DNA of 57,349 nt from an uncultured bacterium (GCA_947651225.1 CANSYK010000016.1:1-57349), one strand, 5' to 3'; shown: positions 43,831-52,840, numbered from the stretch's first letter. The notes: generated by a model from the letters alone, not told the origin. Numbers and translations: made by a program.

Positions 43831-45918
43831 ATGATCAGTCCAGGCATGTTATTAAGTGAAAGATATGAAATTATAGATAAAGTCGGCTCTGGTGGTATGG
43901 CAGATGTATATAATGCAAAAGATTTGCGTTTGAATCGGAATGTTGCCATTAAAGTTTTAAAACTGGAATATAGCAATGATGCAAAGTTTGTATCGAAGTT
44001 TCGGGTGGAGGCCCAGTCTGTTGCCGGGCTGTCTCACCCCAATATAGTAAATGTATATGATGTTGGGGAAGACGATACTTTATACTATATTGTAATGGAA
44101 TTAGTGGAAGGGATTACCTTAAAAAAATTTATCGAAAAGAAGGGAAGGCTTGAGATTAATGAAGCAATCGGAATTGGAATCCAGATTGCGCAGGGAATTG
44201 AAGAGGCACATAAAAATAATATCATTCACAGGGACATTAAGCCACAGAATATTATTATATCAAAAGAGGGGAAAGTAAAAGTAACGGACTTTGGAATTGC
44301 AAAAGCGGCGACGTCCAATACAATTACCTCCAATGCAATGGGGTCGGTACATTATATTAGCCCAGAGCAGGCAAGAGGCGGCTACAGTGATGAAAAGAGT
44401 GATATCTATTCGCTTGGTGTTACGTTATACGAGATGCTTCTTGGAAAAGTGCCCTTTGAAGGGGATAGTACCGTTACTGTGGCGTTTGCCCATGTACATG
44501 AAGAAGCGGTGCCTTTAGAGGAAATTGATGGTATGATTCCGAGGAGTCTATCAAGGATCGTACAAAAGTGTATGCAGAAAAAGCCAGATATGCGTTATGA
44601 AAGTGCCGGGGCATTGATTATGGATTTGCGTCGTGCCGTTTCTGATCCGGATGGTGATTATGTGGAAATAAGCGAGCCGGTCAATGATTCACCGACGATT
44701 ATGATAACAGATGACGTTGTACGTGCTGTAAAAGAACCACCACGTACTCCTCACAGACCAAAGCAGGAGGAACTTTTACCGGAAGAAGAGCAGATGTTAA
44801 ATGAAGATGCCTTAGATCCAAAACTGGAACGCATTTTAAAAATCTGCAGCGGTGTCGTTGCGGTTATTATTGTGGTGGTTATTATCTTGTTGGTGGGAAA
44901 GGTTGCCGGATGGTGGGGCGGCGGTTCCAAAGAGGATGACAAAAGTGTGGTATCGTCACATGCCGGTTCTTCCGCTTTACCATCTGTGTCATCTCTGCCG
45001 GATCAGATTTTTGTTCCAGATCTGTCAGGACACACTCTGGAAGAGGCAGAGAAACTTTTGGAGGACAATGGCTTAAAATACACCCTGGAAGAGGTAGAGT
45101 CTGATAAAGAAGCCAATATGGTAATCCGTCAGGAGCCGGAAGCCGGCACTCAGGTAGAAGAAAATAGTTCTGTTACCATTTATTACAGTGTCAGGAAAAG
45201 TGATGTTGTCATTCCGACTTTGGTCAATTATTCTGTCGACGCTGCAAAAGCAGAATTGGAAAGACTGGGACTTACTGTGGCTGGTACTTCAAGAGAATAT
45301 AGTGATTCTGTAGAAAAAGATAAAGTGTGTGGTACAGATCCGGTAATCGGAACCAGTGTTAAGAAGGGAAGTTCCGTTCGCATTATTATCAGTGATGGAC
45401 CAAAGAATGAGCTTGTTACTGTGCCAAATATTCTTAGCAGAACGGAAGATATTGCTTTGGAACGGCTGGCAGATGTAGGATTGCGGGGCAGTAGAGAATC
45501 CTATGCTTATTCGGATAAGTATAAGAAAGACAGAGTTATGGCACAGTCTGTCAAGGCAGGGACAAAGGTGGAAGCAGGGACGATGATTGAATATACCATC
45601 AGTCTTGGGCCACGTCCGGCAGAACAGGAGGAGCCTACCCCAGAGCCTACAAAAGCACCATCGTCTGCCAGGTATGTGGGAACGGTAACGGTCAGCAATC
45701 CGTTTGACTATGAAGGGGATTCTGGTGTTGTCCAACTTGTATTGGCACAGGACGGAAAGAGCCGTACTGTATATAAGGGAACCTTAGGATATGAAGATTT
45801 CCCAAAAAGCTTTGAAATTGATGGCTGGAGTGATAATAACGGTACTGTGACCATTTCCGTAGACAATAAAATTCTTGACGGTATCTCCTTTAATGTAGAG
45901 TTTAAAAAGGTGCAGTAG
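43831..45918 (+). CDS. prkC: PASTA-domain serine/threonine protein kinase
   Basis: The PrkC/Stk kinase senses muropeptides or lipid II and controls growth and wall synthesis. The cytoplasmic kinase domain (about residues 10-275) has GSGGMADVY, AIKVL, HRDIKPQN and DFGIAKA. One membrane helix lies at about 338-361 (VVAVIIVVVIILLVGKVAGW). Outside are three PASTA repeats, at about 392-460, 461-530 and 531-598, then a Pro/Thr linker and a C-terminal beta domain of about 80 residues. The ATG at 43831 gives MISPGMLLSERYEI, the family start. rsgA begins directly after its stop codon. Confidence 0.95.
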   Translation: MISPGMLLSERYEIIDKVGSGGMADVYNAKDLRLNRNVAIKVLKLEYSNDAKFVSKFRVEAQSVAGLSHPNIVNVYDVGEDDTLYYIVMELVEGITLKKFIEKKGRLEINEAIGIGIQIAQGIEEAHKNNIIHRDIKPQNIIISKEGKVKVTDFGIAKAATSNTITSNAMGSVHYISPEQARGGYSDEKSDIYSLGVTLYEMLLGKVPFEGDSTVTVAFAHVHEEAVPLEEIDGMIPRSLSRIVQKCMQKKPDMRYESAGALIMDLRRAVSDPDGDYVEISEPVNDSPTIMITDDVVRAVKEPPRTPHRPKQEELLPEEEQMLNEDALDPKLERILKICSGVVAVIIVVVIILLVGKVAGWWGGGSKEDDKSVVSSHAGSSALPSVSSLPDQIFVPDLSGHTLEEAEKLLEDNGLKYTLEEVESDKEANMVIRQEPEAGTQVEENSSVTIYYSVRKSDVVIPTLVNYSVDAAKAELERLGLTVAGTSREYSDSVEKDKVCGTDPVIGTSVKKGSSVRIIISDGPKNELVTVPNILSRTEDIALERLADVGLRGSRESYAYSDKYKKDRVMAQSVKAGTKVEAGTMIEYTISLGPRPAEQEEPTPEPTKAPSSARYVGTVTVSNPFDYEGDSGVVQLVLAQDGKSRTVYKGTLGYEDFPKSFEIDGWSDNNGTVTISVDNKILDGISFNVEFKKVQ

Positions 45919-46797
45919 ATGAGAGGAAAGATTATTCGGGGAATTGCGGGATTTTATTATGTCTATGTACCAGAGATGGGAGTTGTGGAATGTAAGGCAA
46001 AGGGAGCGTTCCGCAATCAGAATATTAAACCGCTGATTGGGGATGATGTGCTTTTGGAGCTGACAAAAGAGGAAACAAAGCAGGGAAATATTGTAGAAAT
46101 ATTAAAGCGGAAAAATCAGTTGATTCGTCCGGCGGTGGCAAATGTGGACCAAGCAGTTGTTATTTTTGCCGTTTCCTATCCAAAGCCGAATCTGAATCTG
46201 TTGGATCGTTTCTGGCTGATGATGGAAACGAAAGAAATTCCAACCGTTATCTGTTTTAACAAAACAGATGATAAAGGGCAGGAAGAATTAGAAGAGTTGA
46301 CAGGCCATTATAAAAAAAGTGGCTGCCGTGTCTGTATGACAAGTACCATAACAGGGGACGGAATAGCAACTTTAAGAACTTGTCTTACTGGTAAGACAAG
46401 TGTATTTGCTGGCCCTTCCGGTGTTGGAAAGTCTTCCGTGATGAATACCCTGTTTCCAGAGGCAAAAATGGAAACAGGGGAAATCAGTGAAAAAATAAAG
46501 CGTGGAAAACATACAACAAGACATTCTGAACTGTTTTATCTGGGACAGGATACTTTTGTGATGGATACACCTGGTTTTACTTCATTGGTGCTGCCAGATA
46601 TGGAAAAAGAGAAGCTTCGGGAATATTATCCAGAGTTTCATCCGTACCATGAGGAGTGTCGTTTTTTGGGATGTGTTCATATCAGTGAACCGGACTGCAG
46701 GGTAAAACGTGCAGTTGCAGAAAAAGAGATTTCTTTGAAAAGATATGAAAATTACAAACAGTTTTTTGAGGAAATCAATTCACGTAAAAAGTATTAA
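45919..46797 (+). CDS. rsgA: Ribosome small subunit-dependent GTPase A
   Basis: RsgA is a circularly permuted GTPase that helps 30S maturation. The 292 residues contain an N-terminal OB fold, G4 FNKTD (about 111), G1 GPSGVGKSSVMNTL (about 165) and DTPG (about 212), plus the C-terminal zinc site with CRFLGCVHISEPDC (about 248). Its ATG directly abuts the kinase stop codon. The next gap holds a family B repeat. Confidence 0.96.
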   Translation: MRGKIIRGIAGFYYVYVPEMGVVECKAKGAFRNQNIKPLIGDDVLLELTKEETKQGNIVEILKRKNQLIRPAVANVDQAVVIFAVSYPKPNLNLLDRFWLMMETKEIPTVICFNKTDDKGQEELEELTGHYKKSGCRVCMTSTITGDGIATLRTCLTGKTSVFAGPSGVGKSSVMNTLFPEAKMETGEISEKIKRGKHTTRHSELFYLGQDTFVMDTPGFTSLVLPDMEKEKLREYYPEFHPYHEECRFLGCVHISEPDCRVKRAVAEKEISLKRYENYKQFFEEINSRKKY

Positions 46798-46817
46798 AAG
46801 GACAGATTTGGAGAGGT

Positions 46818-46872
46818 GTTACGATTCACGGCTGGTTTTTCGCATGATGTTTGAAAAGCTGTGAATCGTAAC
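46818..46872 (+). repeat. Family B hairpin repeat
   Basis: GTTACGATTCACGGCT and AGCTGTGAATCGTAAC form the stem, with G-C at the variable position where 41440 has T-A. The loop includes TTTTTCGCATGATGTTT. It fills almost all of the gap between rsgA and rpe and will be transcribed with them. Confidence 0.82.
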
Positions 46873-46880
46873 AGAAAGGT

Positions 46881-47552
46881 ATGGTCAAAAATATGAGTCG
46901 ATTGGCACCATCAATTTTAGCGGCAGATTTTAATCGGTTGGGAGAACAGATTAAGCAGGTGGAACAGAGCGGGATTGAGCTTTTACATATTGATGTAATG
47001 GATGGGATGTTTGTACCATCGATATCCTTTGGAATGCCTGTGGTTGCATCAATCCGGAAAGAAAGCAGTCTTTTTTTTGATGTACACATGATGGTTCAGG
47101 AACCAATACGGTATATTAAAGAATTTATAAAGTTGGGCGCTGATTTGATTACTGTCCATGTAGAAGCCTGTAAGGATGTGGCAGGAACCATGCAGCAGAT
47201 TAAAGCGCAAAATATAAAATGCGGGGTTTCTATTAATCCTGAAACACCAGTCAAGGCAGTTCTTCCTTATCTTGAACTGGCAGATCTGGTACTTGTAATG
47301 AGTGTCCGTCCAGGCTTTGGCGGACAAAAACTGATTACAGAAACATTAGATAAAGTAAGAAAACTGGCAGAAATAAGAAACGAAAGAGGGTTGTCTTATC
47401 AGCTTGAGGTTGACGGAGGAGTCCATCTGGGAAATCTGCGTGATGTTGTTTCTGCCGGAGTAGATATTATTGTTGCCGGAACAGCAGTTTTTGATGGTAA
47501 TATTACAGAGAATATCAGAAAAGTAAAGGAGGTTATTGAGGATGCTTCTTGA
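46881..47552 (+). CDS. rpe: Ribulose-phosphate 3-epimerase
   Basis: Rpe interconverts ribulose-5-phosphate and xylulose-5-phosphate. The TIM barrel motifs are LAPSILAADF (about 7-16), LLHIDVMDGMFVP (about 34-46), VHMMVQEP and VNPGFGGQ-type VRPGFGGQKL (about 145), and EVDGGVH (about 177). The first ATG (46881) lies right after AAGG, so a start at the ATG at 46893 (MSRLAPSILAADF) is also possible. It overlaps the next gene by 11 bases. Confidence 0.95.
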   Translation: MVKNMSRLAPSILAADFNRLGEQIKQVEQSGIELLHIDVMDGMFVPSISFGMPVVASIRKESSLFFDVHMMVQEPIRYIKEFIKLGADLITVHVEACKDVAGTMQQIKAQNIKCGVSINPETPVKAVLPYLELADLVLVMSVRPGFGGQKLITETLDKVRKLAEIRNERGLSYQLEVDGGVHLGNLRDVVSAGVDIIVAGTAVFDGNITENIRKVKEVIEDAS

Positions 47553-48300
47553 GAATATTTCAATTGGGAGAACTTTGGAAATTTTTATAGAACGGGACGA
47601 ATACCGTTATCATTTCACCAGTAAAGTGGAAGACACTAATGAGACTAGGGTATGTGTTACTGCGATTGCTTCATGCGGCAGATTTTTTAGTTTTTTACCA
47701 AAAGATAAGGTTCGTATTCTGTATCGGGAAGATGATGTTATGTGGGAATGGAACCAGGTAAATCCAGGTCTTGCTAAATTAGAGGGAACGCCAGTACATT
47801 ATTTTCAGATTGTAGATAAGGGGCAGTCCTATAACAGAAGAAATGCTTACCGTGTCAAACTTCTGGAAGATATGAAATTTGGGTATTATCAGCTTCCGGG
47901 AAGAAAGGATAAGATCTCACAGCTTCCGCTGCCAGAGGGGTATGATAAGATGGAGCCAAAAGAATTGGAAAACTGGCATCAAACAATGCCGGAACCGATC
48001 TATATAAAAGGCATGATTAAAGACATCAGTGAAAATGGAGCAGGAATTTATACAGATAAAAATCTGGAGATGGAGGACGAATTGTTTTTTGAAATTCCAT
48101 CCTCCTATGGGAATCTGTTAGTCAAAGTATTTATTATTCGAAAGGAAGAAATGGAGTCTGTGACAAACCGTTTTGGATATTATTATGGATGTGCCATTGT
48201 AGAGTCTGACCAGAGGCTCTTGCGGTATATCTATGATCTGCAAAGAGAAATTTTAAAGAGACAAAAGGCAATAGAAAACGCACGCCTTTATGGAGAATAA
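47542..48300 (+). CDS. PilZ-domain protein (YcgR-like)
   Basis: This 252-residue protein has an N-terminal YcgR-like domain (about residues 1-95) and a C-terminal PilZ domain. The cyclic-di-GMP binding pair is visible: RNAYR (RxxxR form, about 100-104) and DISENGAGI (DxSxxG form, about 163-171). It would act as a cyclic-di-GMP receptor, in other bacteria a flagellar brake or a regulator of surface behaviour. The ATG at 47542 is preferred over the TTG at 47536 because AAAGGAGG lies about 10 bases upstream. It overlaps rpe by 11 bases and is followed by thiN after 6 bases. Confidence 0.85.
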   Translation: MLLENISIGRTLEIFIERDEYRYHFTSKVEDTNETRVCVTAIASCGRFFSFLPKDKVRILYREDDVMWEWNQVNPGLAKLEGTPVHYFQIVDKGQSYNRRNAYRVKLLEDMKFGYYQLPGRKDKISQLPLPEGYDKMEPKELENWHQTMPEPIYIKGMIKDISENGAGIYTDKNLEMEDELFFEIPSSYGNLLVKVFIIRKEEMESVTNRFGYYYGCAIVESDQRLLRYIYDLQREILKRQKAIENARLYGE

Positions 48301-48306
48301 AAAAGA

Positions 48307-48993
48307 ATGGCTGGAACAGTATTAATGATTGCTGGCGGTGAAGTGGATCTTACCTTTGCCAAAAACTTTATCAATCAAATAGAATTTAATGTGGTGGTCT
48401 GTGCGGATTCCGGCCTGGATGCCGCTTTTAAGCTTGGGCTTCCGGTACAGTACGCAATGGGAGATTTTGACAGTGTGTCAGAAAATGTTTTGCGCTATTA
48501 CCAGAGTGCTGCCAGAGAGGGCATACAGACTGAATTTGTAGAATATCCGGCAGAAAAGGATGCAACGGATTCCCAGATTGTTTTGGAATGGATTGTAGAA
48601 CGGTTTCCATCAGAAATATATATTCTGGGGGCAACCGGAAACAGGCTGGATCATTTTCTGGCAAATCTTACGATTTTAATGAAGCCGCTTTCCTATGGGA
48701 TTCCGGCTTATTTGATTGACGGCTATAATAAAATATATCTTCTGGACCACAGCCACGTGTTCCGGCGCAAAGAGCTTTTTGGAACTTATATTTCTTTTCT
48801 TCCCCTGACAGAACGGGCGGTGGTATCTTTAAAAGGATTCCGCTATGAACTGGACAGAAAAGAAATGACAATCGGTGACAGTCTTGGTGTTAGCAATGAA
48901 ATCGGGAAAGAAAAGGATGCTGCTTTGATGATACTGGAAGAGGGGATTTTGATTGCGATTGAGTCAGGGGACAGGCGTTGTAATGAGGAATGA
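48307..48993 (+). CDS. thiN: Thiamine diphosphokinase
   Basis: ThiN pyrophosphorylates thiamine to the active cofactor. The 228-residue protein has the typical VVCADSGLDAAFKLG (about 30-44), MGDFDSVS (about 55-62), EKDATDSQIVLEW (about 83-95) and ILGATGNRLDHFLANL (about 103-118). This gene follows the rsgA-rpe order in many Firmicutes; here the PilZ gene is inserted between rpe and thiN. Confidence 0.94.
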   Translation: MAGTVLMIAGGEVDLTFAKNFINQIEFNVVVCADSGLDAAFKLGLPVQYAMGDFDSVSENVLRYYQSAAREGIQTEFVEYPAEKDATDSQIVLEWIVERFPSEIYILGATGNRLDHFLANLTILMKPLSYGIPAYLIDGYNKIYLLDHSHVFRRKELFGTYISFLPLTERAVVSLKGFRYELDRKEMTIGDSLGVSNEIGKEKDAALMILEEGILIAIESGDRRCNEE

Positions 48994-49029
48994 TGATAAA
49001 AGGTTTTGCAAATAACAGGGAGAAAAGAC

Positions 49030-50145
49030 ATGAGTGTATTTCAGGTAGCGTTAAAAAAAGTAGTGGACGACAGTTATGAGATTGAAACAGGATTTCATTT
49101 GGAAGACAAGCTGATGGAAGATTTAAAGAAAGGGCTTGCAGGAAATATTAAAAAATATGCGGTAATTACAGACAGTACCGTACAAAAACTCTATGCGGAA
49201 AAGATTTGTAACTTGTTACAGGAAACGGGTTATCAGGCAAATCTTTTTGTTTTTCCGGCAGGAGAAAAAAGCAAAACAAGAGAAACCAAGGAATTTATTG
49301 AGGATTCCATGTTGGAACAAGGCTATCGAAGAGACTGCTGCATTATTGCGGTTGGCGGTGGGGTTGTGACAGACCTTGCAGGATTTGTTGCCGGGACGTT
49401 CGGAAGAGGCGTGCCGTTTATCAACTATGCGACAACATTGTTAGCAGCCGCAGATGCGTCGGTGGGTGGGAAGACAGCGGTCGATACACCGCTTGCAACT
49501 AATTTAATTGGACTTTTTAATCAGCCACAAAAAGTATATATTGACATTGCAGCCTGGAAAACACTTCCTGAGAGGCAACTGAAAAGCGGTATGGCAGAAA
49601 CCATCAAACATGCCTGTATGGCAGATCATTCTTTCTTTTATTATTTAAAAGATAATATGGAAAAAATTATGAAAATTGACCAGGCTTCCTGTGAATATAT
49701 TGCGGAAATGAACTGCAAAATCAAGTATCAGGTGGTAGAAAAAGATGAGAAGGAAAGTGGTCTTCGCGAGATTCTAAATCTTGGACATACTGTGGGACGT
49801 GCCATTGAAACAGTCAGTGATTATCAACTGCTTCATGGGGAAGCGCTTTCTATTGGAATGACAGCTCAGGTAAAATTAGCTGTTAAACTTGGGTTTATGA
49901 CAGAAAAAGAGGCAGAAGAAGTGATTTCTTTACTGCAAATGGCAGATTTGCCAACAGCCATTCCAGAATATATTGACCGGGAAGAACTTGTCAAAAAACT
50001 GTATACCGATAAAAAAGTCAGGGATGGAAAGCTCCGTTTTGTTCTGCAAAAAGGAATTGGAAATATTGTAGAATTCGAAGAAGGAGTTTATGCAACACCA
50101 ATTGCAGAAGAGATGGCAAGGGAGATTATTTTAGGGTTACCATAA
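49030..50145 (+). CDS. aroB: 3-dehydroquinate synthase
   Basis: AroB makes 3-dehydroquinate from DAHP using NAD and a metal, the second shikimate step. The 371 residues contain FPAGEKSKT (about 77), AVGGGVVTDLAGFVAGTFGR (about 111-130), ADASVGGKTAVD (about 144) and the metal ligands in GMAETIKHA and LNLGHTVGRAIE. The ATG at 49030 follows AGGGAG; an upstream TTG frame is open from 49006. Other shikimate genes are not adjacent. Confidence 0.96.
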   Translation: MSVFQVALKKVVDDSYEIETGFHLEDKLMEDLKKGLAGNIKKYAVITDSTVQKLYAEKICNLLQETGYQANLFVFPAGEKSKTRETKEFIEDSMLEQGYRRDCCIIAVGGGVVTDLAGFVAGTFGRGVPFINYATTLLAAADASVGGKTAVDTPLATNLIGLFNQPQKVYIDIAAWKTLPERQLKSGMAETIKHACMADHSFFYYLKDNMEKIMKIDQASCEYIAEMNCKIKYQVVEKDEKESGLREILNLGHTVGRAIETVSDYQLLHGEALSIGMTAQVKLAVKLGFMTEKEAEEVISLLQMADLPTAIPEYIDREELVKKLYTDKKVRDGKLRFVLQKGIGNIVEFEEGVYATPIAEEMAREIILGLP

Positions 50146-50165
50146 AAAAGCACTCTGGCTTTTTT
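50144..50165 (+). terminator. Bidirectional terminator between aroB and the glycosylase
   Basis: AAAAAAGC and GCTTTTTT form a perfect 8-bp stem with a 6-base loop (ACTCTG), directly after the aroB stop. It also serves the convergent minus-strand gene at 50170. Confidence 0.85.
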
Positions 50166-50169
50166 GTTT

Positions 50170-50679
50170 TTATTCATTGTTTTCTACAACGCTTTTCCAT
50201 GCACGGCACAGCCTTTCCAGGTTCCATGCGGCATTTGCCGGACTTGTGGATGGAAGCTTGATAATCTCTTTGCCAATCTGCTCTTTTGCGTATTTACAAT
50301 ATAAGTCATATGCTTTGGTTCCATTGGCATAAATCGTATGTATCGAAGAATGATCTAAGACTTGTCTGAAATCATTAACGACCACATTTTTAATGGAGCT
50401 GTCACTGGAACCAATAATGTCACAAGATGCAATGACATCCCAGACTGCAATGTTGTTTTCCAGAAGAAGGCGTTTCTTTTCTTCGATTGTCTGTGGCACA
50501 GAATTATTCGTGAGATGGGCAATCACTTTCCAGAAACGGTTCTGTGGATGACCATAATAAAATTTTTGTTCTCTTGACTTTACCGATGGAAAAGACCCCA
50601 GAACCAGAACATGGCTCTTTTGGTTATACACCGGCAAAAACGTGTGTGTTACATGAGTATATTCTTCGTTTTTTTCCAT
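50170..50679 (-). CDS. DNA-deoxyinosine/uracil DNA glycosylase (UDG superfamily, family 6-like)
   Basis: This 169-residue base-excision repair enzyme removes deaminated bases. The active-site region VLVLGSFPSVKSREQKFYYG (about 25-44) and GHPQNRFWKVI are typical of the hypoxanthine-DNA glycosylase group. The C-terminal STSPANAAW carries the SxSPxNA motif. It is a single gene, convergent with aroB. Confidence 0.92.
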   Translation of the reverse strand: MEKNEEYTHVTHTFLPVYNQKSHVLVLGSFPSVKSREQKFYYGHPQNRFWKVIAHLTNNSVPQTIEEKKRLLLENNIAVWDVIASCDIIGSSDSSIKNVVVNDFRQVLDHSSIHTIYANGTKAYDLYCKYAKEQIGKEIIKLPSTSPANAAWNLERLCRAWKSVVENNE

Positions 50680-50754
50680 AAGCTATTCCTCTTTTATGTA
50701 ATAATATAATGTAATATACAATGTGTTGTTCTTCGCTTTATTAATAATCTTTTG

Positions 50755-51351
50755 CTAATTTTGCAAATTGTATTTTCCTGTTCCAGTTTCAAGATCTAAT
50801 TTTATTTTATTGTGTTTAAATTTCTTTCTATCTAAGAATTTAAGTGAAATTTCCACGTCATTCCAATCAGATTTTTCTGTATTGTAATTAGATCTATTCT
50901 CGTTTTTGCAATGTAAACAGAAATGTTTTTTGGCAAGATTTGCCATATCATTTATCTTATCATTTCTATATACAGTGTGTAAGATAATGTCTGTGATTTC
51001 TATTCCTAAGATACCAGAAAGTGCGAGAATATTCTGTATCGCACCATGAAACTGTTTTTTTATTTCTGTTTCCCATTTATTTGTGCTAATCGTTTTTTTC
51101 ATTTCAAAGATATGTGCCTTCCAGCTGGTATCTGTATTTTCGAATAGTACATAATCAGCACATTTTTTATTTAAAAAGTATTCCGGTTTACTGTTTTCAA
51201 GTTTTTGAATTAATATACATTTATTGACAAGCTGTATTTCCAAGTCTGCCTCGCCTTCACCCTTTTCTGTCAGATGTAGACTCTGATCGGATACCTTTAC
51301 AAGTTCTGGTTCCATTAGCTGTATTCTCTCTTGTAATTCTGCTCGAAACAT
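50755..51351 (-). CDS. Uncharacterised partner of an AAA ATPase, possibly nuclease-fold
   Basis: This 198-residue protein is not a family I can name. A segment CADYVLFENTDTSWKAHIFE followed by MKK has the spacing D...ExK seen in PD-(D/E)XK nucleases (about residues 65-86). A HFCLHCKNEN cysteine pair lies near 142. The ATG follows GGAGG and shares bases with the ATPase stop codon (TAATG), so it is translationally coupled to the upstream ATPase. The gene is intact even though its ATPase is broken. A nuclease role is a guess from the motif and context; it could be a non-catalytic partner. Confidence 0.6.
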   Translation of the reverse strand: MFRAELQERIQLMEPELVKVSDQSLHLTEKGEGEADLEIQLVNKCILIQKLENSKPEYFLNKKCADYVLFENTDTSWKAHIFEMKKTISTNKWETEIKKQFHGAIQNILALSGILGIEITDIILHTVYRNDKINDMANLAKKHFCLHCKNENRSNYNTEKSDWNDVEISLKFLDRKKFKHNKIKLDLETGTGKYNLQN

Positions 51352-52744
51352 TAGTCCTCCTCAATTATTTTAATTTGCTCATTTAAATTTTCTAATGTAT
51401 TATAGAAAGTCATTGCTTCAAAACCAAATTCACCACATGGCAGTTTTGTCACAATAGTTTTCTGGTTGTCATCGACATTGAATTGATAAACATTTACTTT
51501 TTCCTGATTAATCCAGTCACATTTTTCGTATCCTAATTTTTTTCTGATAACTTCACGATTTTTTGAACTTGCCAGTTTAATCATATTATTGATATGCTGA
51601 AGAATAATGTCACTGTGTGTTGTAACAAATACTGGGATTTTGGAATTGACAAGCCTGATAAGAACCCTTGCCATCTCAACTTGAAGCTGTGGATGCAGGG
51701 ATATTTCGGGTTCTTCGATTAAAACGGTCTCAATTTTTTCATTTTTAAGAAACAGCAATATCGGTGTCAGTTCTGTTACTACTCCTGATGCAATAAACAT
51801 TGGAAGCATAGTATTTGTTCCAGTTGGATGATAGAAAATATCCTGTGTAGGCATATCAGAAACGGATATTTGGCCGCCTATAATCTTATTTTCAATAATA
51901 TTTACTGCAGATTGTGTCCTGTTTGTTGTATGCCATTCATCATCTGTTAAATCTTTCTGGGTAATTCCACTTAATTTTGTCAGAAAATCACTATTTGGCC
52001 TTGTTAGTAGATTTTTTTGTGTTGTATTAAGGTTAAATTTATCTTGTAAAGCACTTCCAATCAGAGATTTATAAGTTCATATATAGCCTGTGCGTGCTGT
52101 TGGAAAATATGTGGAATATCCATTCCAGTTTTCTTCCCAACTTCCTTTTATCATATATTTTATAATATATGATAAAAGGAAGTTGTAATTATAATCTTCG
52201 TTTTTTGATGCACTACAACCATGCCATGTTATAGGAAAACCTTCTGTATTTATTCCATATAAAGAAATAAATTCTTCACGTTCTGTTGCAGGAGATAATA
52301 TATAAGCTAAAGCAAATCTGTTCTCTTTTTTGAATTCCAAATTTAAGGTTTCTATATCAATTCGTTTATTAAATAAATTTTTGATAAATTTGTCCTTATT
52401 CAAAGTCAGAAGTTCATTAAGAACATTTTCAAAAGCTTTTATTTCTTCAAAGGATAATTCTATCGTTTGAGTAGAGGTATCCGCATTTTTATAGATTGCA
52501 TCAATAACTTTTGTACATTGTATATAGCTTTCTGACGCTTGTTAAATTGATATTGCTCAAAATAAAAATCCACATTGAGTAATCCATAAATTAATGTCAT
52601 AAGATAGCTCTTGCCGCTATTGTTGTCACCAACAAATAATGTCATTGGAGCCGCTTCTATATCGGCGCATTTAATCTTTCCAAAATTTTCCACGTGCATC
52701 GTCCATGTGTTCATTATTTCTATATTCTCCTTGATACCTTCCAT
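51351..52744 (-). pseudogene. Broken AAA ATPase of the AAA_15/OLD-like type
   Basis: Three fragments on the minus strand make one ABC-like AAA ATPase. Fragment 1 (52460-52744) has Walker A FVGDNNSGKSYLMT. Fragment 2 (52077-52403, its frame opening from about 52541) continues IELSFEEIKAFENVLNELLT. Fragment 3 (51351-51854, open back to 52076) has Walker B VLIEEPEISLHPQLQ and the VFVTTHSDIILQHI switch region. Between fragments 1 and 2 there is a frameshift somewhere in 52463-52541. Fragments 2 and 3 are in the same frame, separated only by a TGA at 52077-52079. The probable start is the ATG at 52714, after AAGGAG. Together with the downstream partner gene this resembles a two-gene phage-defence unit that has decayed. 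Confidence 0.75.
52138..52185. repeat. Perfect 21-bp inverted repeat inside the ATPase pseudogene
   Basis: The arms CAACTTCCTTTTATCATATAT and its exact complement flank a 6-base AT spacer. The palindrome is translated in the ATPase frame as part of the coding sequence. It may be a snap-back duplication or simply low-complexity chance. It is described further in the findings. Confidence 0.85.
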
Positions 52745-52750
52745 CTTAAA

Positions 52751-52786
52751 TTTTCAAACACGCTTTAATCAGCCGTGAATAGTAAC
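52751..52786 (+). repeat. Half family B arm next to a TTTTCAAACACGC arm
   Basis: TTTTCAAACACGCTT matches one arm of the hairpin at 42071, and AATCAGCCGTGAATAGTAAC (52767-52786) matches the right arm of family B. No left arms are found in the 50 bases either side. It lies in the intergenic gap between the ATPase start and the GntR promoter. Confidence 0.5.
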
Positions 52787-52840
52787 TATTTTATCAGTTT
52801 TTATGAAAAAAGCAAGGATTTCCTGTTTTATAAAAGGCAG

